DNA of 64,000 bases from Coriaria nepalensis (Eukaryota; Streptophyta; Magnoliopsida; Cucurbitales; Coriariaceae): contig CP114489.1 in the NCBI GenBank assembly GCA_027186245.1, positions 7,571,501-7,635,500 of the forward strand, given 5' to 3'. The notes under the pieces were generated by a model that was not told the DNA's origin, did not search any database, and was given only the letters and a program-made list of their open reading frames with translations. Of the stretch, positions 47,559 through 60,200 are shown piece by piece; position 1 is the first letter of the stretch; each line of letters opens with the position of its first letter. The position numbers and the translations under genes are program-made.

Positions 47559-48257
47559 CTAGAAGGGTTCAATAGAAGACCCACTTTTTAGTCTCTCCAT
47601 CCGAGCTTGGAGGCTGGACAATGCCTTCTCATCCATCGGGTGGGCTCCTGAGTTGTCAGAAGCAGAGGATGGTTGTTCGGATGTGTGAGGAATCTGAGAG
47701 TAGACTGGCCCTTGGTTTGCATTGTCGCTCAACGACATAAGTGGCCAGTTTCCAGCATGCAGAGGATTCCCACCAGTAGCTGCTGCCATCTGCATGCTCT
47801 TCATTCTTTCCCTTATAGCCTCTAGAGTCCCACTGGTTACTGCATCTTCCAACAAGAGTAGCCAGGTTACACTTAAGGATCGTTAGCGTTTTTCTCTATG
47901 ATAAATCTAAAGAATATGGAAAGGGTGATCGAATAGCAAAAGAAGAGAGTACAAGAGATGAGTTGACTTACCTCCACCTATGTATTTATCATTTCTTTGG
48001 TTACCCAATGAGTTCTCAGAAGCAGGACCTCTTGAAGTGATGGCATTCATTGCCCTGTTCTCTTCAGCATATGCTGGTGGTAGAGGAAAGTTTGTTGATT
48101 CAGATTTCATATTCAATGATTTTGCTTCCGTTATAGAGTTTGCATGTACAGGGGATAAAGGTGCAAATTCAGGGGATGATGGATTTAAAGCAGCTGGAGG
48201 AGGAGTTGACAAAGGCAAGCTCGAAGGTGTCCTTCCAGCTGCTGCATTCTTATCCAT
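47559..48257 (-). CDS. MOR1: MOR1-like terminal exons (2 exons)
   Basis: Exons 48257-47972 and 47845-47559. The first encodes a Pro/Ser-rich, presumably disordered stretch (LPLSTPPPAALNPSSPEFAP), the second the end with GTLEAIRERMKSMQ and ALSSLQARMERLK, stopping at TAG (47559-47561). The last acceptor (GGAAG before ATGCAG, right edge 47845) was chosen because it restores the phase left by the donor at 47972. The longer reading from about 47871 would hit a stop. The final residues SIEPF are less conserved in the family as I know it. Confidence 0.9.
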
Positions 48258-51200
48258 CTGAAACACACAAAAGAATGTCATTGCATTATGAATAAATACC
48301 CATGTGGATACATTCCAGTAGGGCCCCTGAAACAACACCCATCAAATTGTATAATGAAAACAACTACGAGTCTTTGATGCTCTAAGTTTTAACAAAGTAT
48401 TTAATCCCGTGTGCTGTATGCGAGAATTTGACGTCAAATATTCTTCTAAAAACTACTATGATATCGAGTTTCAACATTATTAAAAGAAGTTCAAATCAGT
48501 TACCTAATTTACTTAAAGATTGAAAAGAAAAAGAACTGTCGAGTAATTATTCAAAGACAAATTTAAAAATAAAAAAATGGAAAGAAATTGGTAGTAAACT
48601 GAAGTGGCTTAAGTTAAAGAAGGGTGTAACTTGTAACCGTCATTAGTAATAGTTGAATTGTGGGCAGTAAACTGAAGTGACATAAACAATAAAGAAGTTC
48701 AAAACCTAAGCAATTAAAAAATACTCTAATTTTTCGAAGCTGAGGCCTCAAGAGATTTTGAGGCCTCTTTTACATAGATAGTATAGATTTGAAATCTCTT
48801 GAGGCCTCTTTTACATAGATAGTATAGATTTGACGAGAATACGTTCTGGATGTCTTATCCAAATTCAATAAATTACTTACATTACTGCTACATTCAGCCT
48901 AAGTAATATGTTCTATGCGATATATATATATATATTATATCGCATACAGGCTTCATAGTTGTAAGGAATGATGATAAACCTGAGCCAAACCATCTCTAAT
49001 GTAAGTGCGAAAGGCCTCACTTGCATTTTGGAGTTGAGCAAATATATCGACCTGAAAAATATCACTAACTTTTAGATCTTACAACCCAACAGGTGCATGC
49101 AGAGGAATCTATGAATACCGAGGTTTCCCTTCCAAAAGTAAAAACTATAAGAAACTATGTATCATCCATGGCCAGATGTACATTAATTACCTTGGGGTAC
49201 AGTTGGGTAATGCGATATAATTCATAAAGTCCAGTGGTGCATGTTTGCTTGTCCCCGATTTTCTTAAATATGGCAGCAAGTTCTGGCTGCGAGAAGCATA
49301 GCAAAAGAAAATGGGGGGGGGGAAGGCAGACAAATCAAGTTTTAGCCTGACAGTAGAAAGAGCAATGAAAATGTGACATAAGAATTCAGAAGGAAAAGAC
49401 AACAAATATTTTCAACCATGAAATACGTGCAAACACAGGTATAAACAACCATGCAAACACTCAGATACACTAACAAACTAACTTTGGGTAAAATTGTTTG
49501 ATCACCTTCAACTGTACATCGGCAGAATGTGCACCACTTGATGGATTGTTGGATGCCGAGTCTCCCCACTGAGTTTGACCCACAGGCCTAGACGATGTCA
49601 ACATTCTCGCTGCTGCTAAAGTCTGCTAACACAAGTACACATGAAAGATATTATGAATCTTCAAATAACACAATGAAGAACAATGCATCTGTAATTCGTT
49701 GATACCTCAAGATTCAAATCAATGTACGCAAGAATAATTGGTTGAGGTTTCATGTCTATAGGAACCATTGAAAGGTGACCCTTTATTGCAGCTCCACGAA
49801 GCTTCACAAGTTCATGTAGAACAGTTTTAACCATTCGCAATGGTTTGTCATCAGCTCCAGCTCTAGTTATGGGAAAATTCAGAACAGAACAAAATTAAGA
49901 GTAGGAAAGATATTAATTAAAAAATAATAATACTAATAATAGAATGATATTAAGCAGTTCAAATTAGATGTGATATGATGATGAAGCAAGCAGACAACTT
50001 ATCCATCAACATATACAAGACAAAAAAGATACCTTCTCCTAATCTCTTCCATACCCAAGTCCTGCAGGTATAGATGAATGCTTTGAAGAATGCGGTCAAG
50101 ATCAACATAGGCAATAGTACTTTGAAGAACCTGTTTCACAATGAAGCTGATTATTGAAATAATAAAACATTTTGTCCATACAAGAGTATAAGAATATTAT
50201 ACAACACTACAGTCACTTATAACAGATCATCGTGAGAAACATCAAGAACTCATAGTCCCTACAACAAATTGAATAATTGAATGATGGAAAAATTCCAAAA
50301 CCCTTTCCTGAAAAAAATTTAAGAAATTACAAGAAATCGATAAATTTGTTAGGAACTCAAAAACCATTTGAACTGACTACAAGAACGTCAAATCTCAATT
50401 ATTGCACTAATGGTCAGCTTGAAGTGCTGACTTAAATTGTATAATGAGGGTAACAAAGAAGAGTACCTTTGTAAGTTTGATGAGGCATTTCACAACCAAA
50501 TCAGAGAACTTTTGATTTCTCGAACCAAATGACTCATCTGTCACAGGTGAAGGCCATCTTGAGGGTTCTAGGGGACGTAAAAGACTAATCAGGACAACAA
50601 AGGATGACGTTCGGTCCGCATTATCCTGCATATGATTTTGGAATCAAATCAGAATCACAGAAAACCCACAATTAATGCCACAAAATAACAATAATAATAT
50701 TAAATGCATTTCTGGAATCTTAACCAAAATCTTCAGCATTAACACATTCAAAGCTTTGAGCAGTTGACTGCCGTCATCCATATGTGGAACCCTTTCATCC
50801 AAAAGCCATAGAAGGAGTTCAGTAACAAGACTGTCAAGAGTACCCGCCTTAACCGCATGAGCAAGTCTTTTATTTTGAAATGTCTGGAGCACATAAACAA
50901 TTAATATTACGTGAGTGAAAATGTAAAGAGCTCTGAGACTCTGCGCTCTAAAAAATGTTTAATTCTCTGACATCTTCAATTTAGGAAAAAATAAGCATTT
51001 TGAAACTCCCAGAGTGATGTGGACTTACTTGCATGAGCGTGTTGAGAACATATTTACAAGACCTTGACGACCCTCCTGTCAAACTTAAGTCAAAAGTCCT
51101 AGCCACCTGTGTGCAAACAAGACGAGGTTGTCGATCATAAGAAAAGAATACCAACACTTAACAAAATATCATGCCAAAAGGCCTCTCATTACCTTAGTTG

Positions 51201-54200
51201 CTAAGCATGAAACAAGCCTATCAGCATCACGTATGAGTTCATCCATAGAACTGCTCTCTGGATCAGTTGTGGCCTGAACCAACTCGTGACATACAACTTT
51301 CATACCTTCGACAGACTGAAAGACATTATATGGTTAAATATTTTCCAATTACAGAGATTTAAATTTTTCCACAAACAAGAAATACATAATAGAAACATTG
51401 AATACCAGAAGAAAAGTAAACTTTAATCTTGAATCACATTAATTATCAAAATTAAAGGCCAGCGCTCTGCTAAGTACCAATTCTTTTTGGGCAAAACGGT
51501 GAAAAAACACTAAAATAGCCAATTGATCCATGGTTTAAGGTGACAAAATGATTCACAAAGTAAGTTAATCTTTGTTAGTTGTATATTATATGTATATAGC
51601 TATCAATTAGTTTAATTCTAGTTTCCTAGTTGTATATATATATGTGCCTCACTTTTCAATATTGTGTAATAAAGTATTCTCTTTCCATCTCTGTTAACAT
51701 AGTATCAGAGTATTTGGGTTTGAAAATTCGAGTTTTGTTACAAAATTGGGGTTTTGTTTTAGGTCTTTTGCAAAACACAACCTAGGGTTTAGTATATTTT
51801 AGGATTCCATTTCGGCAACCCTAGTTGGAATCATCTTTTGTTCTCACTGCCTACTCGGAACGAAAGCCCAATCGCTGATTTACTATTCCCCAAAGTTCGG
51901 TAGCCAGAATCCATGCGCGTGAGTCCCACACGCCGCCCGAAGTTTCTACGACACTCCCCATGCGCCGACGCATGAGCGCTCGTGCATCATCGTCCGCCGA
52001 TCGCTTTTCTTCCGATTGTCCTCCTCTGCATCCTCGGTTGTTCTATGCTCCTCGTTACAGCTGAAAATAAGTCTTCTATTGTGACAGATGTGATGCCAGT
52101 GATGTCTAAAATCACAGACCATAAGCTCAATGGTTCGAACTATTTGGATTGGAGTAAGACTGTTCTTATTTATCTACAGAGTATTGACAAAGATGATCAT
52201 CTGACTGATAATCCTCCTAAAGATTATTAGTAGAAGAAAGATTATTTGAAGCAAACATGGCCCAAAGAGGATGCTCGCTTGTTCCTTCAGATTTGAAACT
52301 CTATTGATAGTGCGGTAATTGGCTTGATTAATCACTGTGAATTAGTTAAAGAACTAATGGATTATTTGGAATCTTTGTACTCTGGAAAAGGGAATCTCTC
52401 CCGCATGTACGAGGTCTGCAAAGCATTTTAACGTGTGGAAAAACAAGATTAGCCCCTTATAAACTATTTTATGGCATTTAAGAAGACATATGAGGAGCTT
52501 AACATGTTGTTGCCCTTTAGCCCTAATGTGAAGGTTCAACAATGCCAACAGAAGCATATGGCTATCATGAGTTTCCTCGCTAGCCTCTATCCTGACTTTG
52601 AGTCTACTAAGTCACAAGTTCTCTCGGGTTCTAAGGTCTAATCTTTACAAGATGTTTTTAGTCGCGTTCTTCACACAAAAAGTACTCCACCCGTTCCACT
52701 CAGTGGTACTTTGGTAAGTCGCACTAATAATTATGCGCCTAGGAGATTAACTAATCACAGTGGAAACAAAAGAGGTGGCTCACAAGGATTTGAAACTTGA
52801 ACGCCAGTTTTTGGAGGCATTATGTGTAACTACTGTCGTAAGCCAAGCCATACGAAGTTTGAGGGTAGAAAGCTTTAGCCCATGTTGCGTCCACTAATGA
52901 TACCTCAAAAAAATCGATCCTTAACTATGCCGATGAATTTTTCAAGTTCTCGCAGTATCAGGAATCACTCAAGTCTTCATCTCCTTCTTTCCTCATCGTT
53001 TAAATGGGTCACCGCTATTGTTGATTGTTGATTCAGGTAAACCCAACGCATGTCTTCTTTCCTCATTGTTTAAATGGGTCATTAATTCTGGTGCCACAGA
53101 TCATATGGCAGGTAATTCTAGCGTCTTTTCTACTTTTCAGTCACATGCTTCCAATTCTACCATTACTTTAGCTAATGGGTCACCATCTTGTGTTTATGGG
53201 TCTGACACCATCGCTCCTACCCCTTTGCTTTCTCTGTCATATGTCTTACATTTACCTAATTTATCCTTTAATTCGCTCTCAGTCTGCCAACTCACTCGTA
53301 ATCTTAATTGTTGCATCTCATTTTTTCCCTGATCATTGTTTATTTCAAGATCTTGTGTTGATACTCCATCCTAAAATGGTGTGACAGAACGTAAAAACAA
53401 ACATCTTGAAATTGCACGAGCTCTCTTATTTCAAATACATGTTCCTAAACCTTTTTGGGCCGATGCAGTTTCTACAATATGTTCTCTCATTGGTTGAGAA
53501 AAATGTATCTTTCTATCTCAGAGAAAACATGTCCTTGACCTATTAACTAAGATAGGAAAATTGGGAGCAAAGCCTTGTAGTGCTCCAATGACTCCGAACA
53601 TGCACCTCGCAGGAGATGGGGAACTATTTGAAGATCTTGAGAGATATCGGAGGTTGGTTGAGAAGTTGAATTACCTTACCGTGATTTGTCCAGATATTGC
53701 ATGTTCGGTTAGTGTTGTCAATCAGTTTATGTCATCCCCAACAGTTCATCATTAGGCAGCGTTAAGAGCAAATTTTGTATGGCACAATCTCTGTGAGTTA
53801 ATGTGGATATATCAGGTCTTGACTGAAGTAGGAATTGAGACTTCAGTACCAGCAGAATTGTGGTGTGATAACCAAGCTGCTCTTCATATTGCATTAAATC
53901 CTATGTTTCATGAGCGAACTAAACACATTGAAATTGATTGTCATTTTGTTCCTGAGAAAATACAACAAGACTTGATTTCTACAGGATATGTGAAGATTAG
54001 GAACAACTAGTGGACATCTTCACGAAAGCTTTAAATGGGTTTCGGGTTGATTATCTTTGTAACAAGTTAGGCATGATTAATATCTATGCTCCAACTTGAG
54101 GGGGAGTGTTAGCTGTACATTATATGTACACGGCTGTCAATTAGCTAAATTCTAGTTTCCTAGTTGTATATATATATGTGCCTCACTTTTCAATATTGTA

Positions 54201-57200
54201 TAAGAAAGTATTCTCTTTCCATCTAAGTTAACAATCTTCAAGAATATGTGTTCGCTATAGATGAGGTTGCTGAGGAGAGTAAAGTCAACAGCAACCAGCA
54301 AGAGACTTAGTCAGTCAAAAAAATATATTAAAGGAAGGGCTACACATTCAGATGGATAAAACGCCATACTTCTGAAATATTTGTTTCCAATGGCCTAGGG
54401 AGAAATGGCAGGGGTAAGGAATATTTTGTCAACCCTCGATCTATGAGAACATGAGATAGGATAATAATTGAATAAACAATACTATACACAGTATTGAACA
54501 AGTCACTTCAGTTCAAAATGAAAGAATATACGAGATTTCAACTCCATGTAACTCATGACCTTGAATTTTGGGCGCGTAAACAACTTGACTATTTATCCAT
54601 TGCCTATAGAACACACCAAGCTAATGTTTCATCCTACTTCATACACTTCGCAAAATACAAGGCCAAACTACCATGGCAACCACTAGGAAACAGCTTGTTA
54701 CAATTTCTTTTATTCTCCTTTATTCGTTTTCACCCCTTTTTTTCCTTTTTGAATGAAAATGATAAATCAATTTCAGACAGGAACCTACAGAAAACAAAAA
54801 GTAGTACAATTGGAAACAATTTTTATTTATTTGATAGGCTAGTCTGTAACAAAACTCTGCCATTCCTGAATTCAAACATAATTTTAATTCAATGTATTGC
54901 ACCTCTAGAATTTTTCTTGCAAAACAACTCTTATTTCATTCACCTATCCAGGTTAATCTAATCCAACATATTCATAGCACGGTTATAATAAAGCCAAAAG
55001 GACCAATACTCTAATTATAAGTGAGAAATTTCATACTAGACCAAATAGAACAAGATCTTTAGGAAAGAGATGCAAAATGTCAGTTTTAATGCATAAGGAA
55101 TCGACCTACTTCAAGAAGTCTCTCAAACCCTACTACCATTTGTAGCTTCAGGAAAACAGATACCTAAAAAGGGGTGTCAAAAGCGCACCATATATGTAAT
55201 TGATACAGGTATACCAAAAAACTTCCCTCTACATTGCAGATATATCACCAAAGATGTTTTAATCTTTTCGCCTTATGAAACCATTGGGATACTGGCTAAT
55301 ACTTTGGAGTTTGGTTAGTTTCAGACATCAACAATTTTCTGTGCAGTAACTTTTCAAACACAAATGTTGTTTTTGTTTCAACACCCATGGTAGTTTTATT
55401 TTTCATAATTATCTCCCTTTACGAAAAGCTCTGCACCACCCTACGAAAAGCTTCTACGGAGATATTATGAGCTTAAATAATATTTTGTTAAACATTAATT
55501 ATTACATGTAGTATCAAAATATTAATAATGTTTGTTTAAGCCTCCAGTAGTAGCATCATAAATATTTTCAAACTCCATACCCCCGTATCTGTAGCTATCT
55601 GTAGCTATTTAAACCGATGGAAGCTTATAAATGTATACCCATTTAAGGACGATTTACGGATACAAATGAAAGAATAAATGTCTCAGGCATTAAAAAAAAA
55701 GTTAATTACCAGCTCTGGGGAGCCAAAGGAAATTAAATCAAGTGCTTCCTTCCAGTCAGTAGGCCCATTTGTTTCTGAATGGAGGTCCAATTGTCTTTCC
55801 ATATGGATCTCCGAATGGCCATTGTTTTTCCTAAGACTTGGCAACATCAACATTGTAACATAAGACAGCACCAAAGTACAGCCAATCACATTATAATGGA
55901 ACTCCACAGTTACATAATAAAAGCGCATTACAAGACTAGACTCAAGTTGAATGCAAGCTCAAAATTTTAATGCTTAGTTGCATTTGTGTCGGGTAAAAAA
56001 TGTGTACATGTTACATAATATTAGGCCCTGAGACAAGAAAGCTTCATTGCACTAACCAAAACAACAAAAACACCTAATTTCTACTGTTCCTATTCTCATA
56101 CATGCTACAACCCATGAAAGTTCTATATGCCACGAGTATGCCTTCAATCCAAAGAATACAAGACTATACAGGACAATAGTATAGAAATGAGAGGGGAGAG
56201 AGACACGGAAGTCATGGAGGTTACGAAAAGTTATAAATTATAAAATAAATAAAAATGAGAAAGAGGCTAAATCTTTTGGACATGATTGTCCATGTAGCAG
56301 ACTATTATGTGACTGATGGTCGCAACCTATGGGTAGTGACAAATATCACCATGGGCCTAGTAGTAGAGTATTTAAGCTTTATATATGAGTGACTAGCTGA
56401 AAACTGAAGTGTATCATGTTTAAATGACTTTCATGGTCGATTGATAGACTCGTGTTTCCTATATTTCCTATATTGAAGTATTTGGTTACATATAGAAAGC
56501 TTCTTGTTTAGTTATCATTCTTCAGAGCTGTTTTAAATTTAAGAGACAAAAATTAAGTAGTTACATAATACTAAATTTGTTTTGGCCACCTAAAGGTTAC
56601 TAATTATCTGACACAAAAATACTAGAAAATTGCTTGGTCAAGTGGGACAGAAAACTAATTGTCTCAACCTTTTTCAAGTTCTTTTAATGACTTATTTGCA
56701 TGATCAGACTGATAATTTCAGACAAGAATGAATTATGTGTGACTGCAACAAGCGCTATACTTTTAAAAACAAGCTAAGATGATCATTATCCATGTCTGAG
56801 ATAAGGTGACCGAAATAAATTAAATTAAAATAAATAAATGAATAAACAAATAAAATCAGACGAGCATAGTTAAAAACATCTGAGTAACACAATTTGGCAT
56901 AAATTTTTTTAAGAGGCGAAAAGGATCCAGGTAGCAGACATATAGTAGTTTGGAAGTCTTGATGGGTCAACTTTTAAGCTAAAATGGTCTTCTATTAAGA
57001 CTATTACTGTGATTATATTACTTTGAATGGGTGATTGACATAAAACTGAATCGCATACCACTTTGTAATTATACTTATATTATCTACAATAAAGTGCCTT
57101 AAAGAAGCAATAGCAAAGCACAATCTACCAATAATGTAAACAGAAGAAAAGGAAACATCAATTTCAAAGGTCACAAGTGAAAGATTACCTCAAGAATATT

Positions 57201-60200
57201 GAGCCAGAAGTGGATCGCGAAATTTCGCCACTTTGTTCAGCTGCATCAGACCTATTAATTATCAAGCATTTCTAGTAAGAATAGGGAAAACCTAGCAAAT
57301 TTGGCCAAATGTAAAATCTAAAGTTAAGAAAACCTTACTAATTGCATCCACAAACAACTAACCTGGAACAAATCTGATAGGACCCGATCTAAGAATATAG
57401 AATTAAGGCTAATCTTTAATATGCAATAATCAAAATAACATAGGTTGATCTACTATTCGAGAGGTAGACCGTCTCTCACTAAGAGTTCTTAATCTCCAAA
57501 ATCAATTCCCCTATAAACCCTAACCATACTACTGCTATTTATACTACTAACAGCCAATTACTAAAATAGCCCTAAAATAATGATAATGACTATATTAGGT
57601 GGAAATCCGGAGGTCTAACATTACTCCCCTCTCAACGAGACACCTTGTCCTCAAGGTGGAAATCTGGAAACTATTGTATGATGCTGATGGTTCGGAAACC
57701 GAGGGTTTAGATGGTGATGCACCGGTCCCTCCTCCCTCTCCTCCTCCAGTTCCACCATATCATCATCCTCATCACCGACTATTAACACTTAGAGCCTCCT
57801 ATCCTCACAACGATGCCCGGGCGAAAATTTCTCATCAGAACGAAAACATAACCCTTTGGGTCTTTTGTTCGAGATCTCTGTCTCGTCAACTTTTTGAAAC
57901 TCCCTACCGGACGGTAGCCTGCTCTCCTCACTTATGGCGCCTCCTTAACGACAGTAACGGTTTAAATCCTAGCGCTATGATTCCCGGTATAACCTTGGTG
58001 AACAAAACTGCCATGGTTGTTTTGTTGCTTTTTTTAGCATTTCTCTTCTCCTCCACTTGTAATGCCAAGTCCATAAACTCCCTAAGTCCCGTGGGCCATA
58101 GTAACCTCAATGCTGACCGAATTTTCGGCTTCAACTCCTTTAAAAAATTTCCCTCCAAGATATCCGGAGAGACTCCCGTTAATGGGTCGGAAAGCAACTC
58201 GAACATCTCTCGATACTCCAACGTTGTCCCCTCTTGGTGAGGGCCAAGAGTTGTTCGTGTAAGTCCCCATCTTGTGAGGGCCGAAACCTTACCATTACTC
58301 ATTGCTTGAACTTCGTCCACAACCTAATGGGTTGGCGATGCTCACACCATTGAAACCATGATAACGCCAGCCCCTCCAAACAGAGACCTATTGTTTGCAG
58401 CTTTTCCTCTTCGAAGAGCCCGTTAATCGCGAAGTATCTTTCCACCCTATAGACCCATGCTGCTGCATTCTCGCCTTCAAGAATAGGCATTTTCAATTTG
58501 TGAATCTACGGGTCAGCCCATGTTCTGCCCTGCACAGCCACGTACTGACCGTGCCCCGCCCATGGGGGTTTTGCTGGAACCCTAAAATCAACCCTCAACG
58601 CCCTTATCTCACCACTCGTAGCGATTTCTGCTGCATAACCGCCTACCGGCCCTTTTTCCCTTGGTCCAAATTGAACCCTTCCGGCCACCCCCCCACGAAG
58701 GCATTGCCGTCCTTGAGCCTACTCCCTAGTTCGCCGCCGAACTCTTCCCTAGCCTGGCTGTCAGCGCCTGCCCCCACCAATGCGCCGCTCGCTGCCAATT
58801 CCCCCCCTGCAGCCTACTCGCCTCCACTACGACTGCCTTGGCTGCCTTCTCCGACGATATCTCCTGCTGGCCGACCATGACTGCCCATAAGTTGGTCTGG
58901 GTTTGGTGGTGCCCTAATCTGTATCTCAATCAGTTTCACCAACATGGCTTCCAACAGCGAAAATTGCTGCACAAACTGCTGTTGTACTGTCGAGAAGGGT
59001 TCTTCAATCGATGTTTTGATCGCCATCACTTCGCTCTCCAATTTCTTCTCGAGTGCCTCTACCTTCTTCGCAGCCATCGTTGATCGAGTGCTCTGATACC
59101 AATTTGATAGGACCCAATATAGAGATATAGAATTAGGGCTAATCTTTATTATGCAATAATCAAAATAACATAGGTTGGTCTACTATTCAAAAAGTAGACT
59201 GTGTCTCCCTAAAAGTTCTTACTCTCCAAAATCAATTCCCCCCCTAAACTCTAATCATACTACTGCTATTTGTGCTACTAACAGCCAATTACTACTAACA
59301 GCTATTTATACTACTGCTATTAGGTGGAAATCTGGGGGACTAACAAAATCATCCGGAGCATAATGTGGAAAATTTAAGGAGAATCTAACTATGTAAGGCA
59401 AATCAATATAAGTTAATAATTGGGGCACAGTATAATGATCAAGAATAGATAAATAACACTAAGAAAGAGATGATGACACACCCATTTTCTCTAACAGAAC
59501 GTCTTGAAAAAGCAGCTCTCGCTTCACCAGGTTTCCCTTCCTTCTTTTTCTCCATCTCACGGACCTGAGGGAAGATAGAATCAAGAACTGAAAAGAAAAA
59601 TAAGCAAATCACAAACACTATATATGCATTTGTATATGGATGAACCTTCCACTTAAACTTATCATCTAGCATGCTTTTCTGAGCATCTGTTAGCTTCCCG
59701 AGAAATCTCCAGATGTCCTCGCCTAACAAAGGTTTGTTATGCATCAGTCATTTTTTTTTTTAAAGAGGGGGGGGGGGGGGGGGGGTGGTGTTGTGTGTGA
59801 AGGTTTTAAAGCTATGTGACTGACCAAGAATCTTATAACCAATTGCTAGAGTATTTAAAGCAGCTTTCCTGATTTCACCATCACGCTCGGCTGTCAAGCT
59901 TGCAACACCTTGCAAGAATTTAAATTGTCCACTAATCTGCTGAAAGAAGGTTGGATTTTATTTTTTTTTAAGAATTGCAGCTTAAGAGGAAAATGAGTTC
60001 ATGAATATGGTCTCCACTTATACCTCAATTTCATGATGATCTAGTAAGAATCCAAGTAGATCGGCACACTCTATCCGAGTGCGGTTGTTTTTCGAACGTA
60101 AACCCTCCGAAATATAAGGGAGCATTTTTAAAGTAGAGTATGTCGGAACAATTTGTTTAGTCAACTCTCTCATTTTCTCCCGAACTTTCTCGATGTTATG

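Larger units (their letters stand above)
51573..54233 (+). mobile_element. Copia retrotransposon deletion derivative in a MOR1 intron
   Basis: LTRs of 127 bp (51573-51699 and 54107-54233) start TGTTAG and end TTAACA. The 5-bp duplication ATCTT flanks the element (51568-51572 and 54234-54238). A primer site follows the left LTR and a purine tract precedes the right LTR. The 2407-bp interior holds a broken gag, part of the protease/gag-pre-integrase region, the end of integrase and then directly the end of RT and RNase H, so most of integrase and RT is deleted. It lies antisense to MOR1 within the intron 51316-55709. The LTRs differ at roughly a dozen positions, so the insertion is not very recent. 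Confidence 0.92.
57375..59345 (-). mobile_element. Gag-only LTR retrotransposon (TR-GAG-like) in a MOR1 intron
   Basis: LTRs at 57375-57620 (246 bp) and 59105-59345 (241 bp), flanked by the 5-bp duplication AAATC (57370-57374 and 59346-59350). On the minus strand the LTR starts TGTTAG and ends CCTATCA, followed by a TTGGTATCAGAGC primer site and, at the other end, a PPT. The 1484-bp interior holds only a gag-like gene, without protease, RT, RNase H or integrase. This is the layout described for plant terminal-repeat retrotransposons with a GAG domain. The interior is far richer in G and C than the surrounding intron. It is co-oriented with MOR1. Confidence 0.9.

Noticed and set aside
47846..47871. 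Longer start of the last MOR1 exon, using the AG at 47872-47873
   Set aside because: With the phase left by the preceding donor this would read straight into a stop; the acceptor giving right edge 47845 keeps the frame.
47980..48261. 93-codon plus-strand frame
   Set aside because: Antisense shadow of a MOR1 exon with matching splice borders on the minus strand.
54494..54961. 155-codon plus-strand frame in a MOR1 intron
   Set aside because: The longest track open frame in the intron but no domain, no flanking element structure and antisense to the gene; chance in AT-rich DNA is likely.
57599..58240. 213-codon plus-strand frame, and 58395-58880 (161 codons)
   Set aside because: Both are antisense to the gag of the gag-only element, whose high GC content leaves several frames open. 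The minus-strand reading has recognisable gag motifs.
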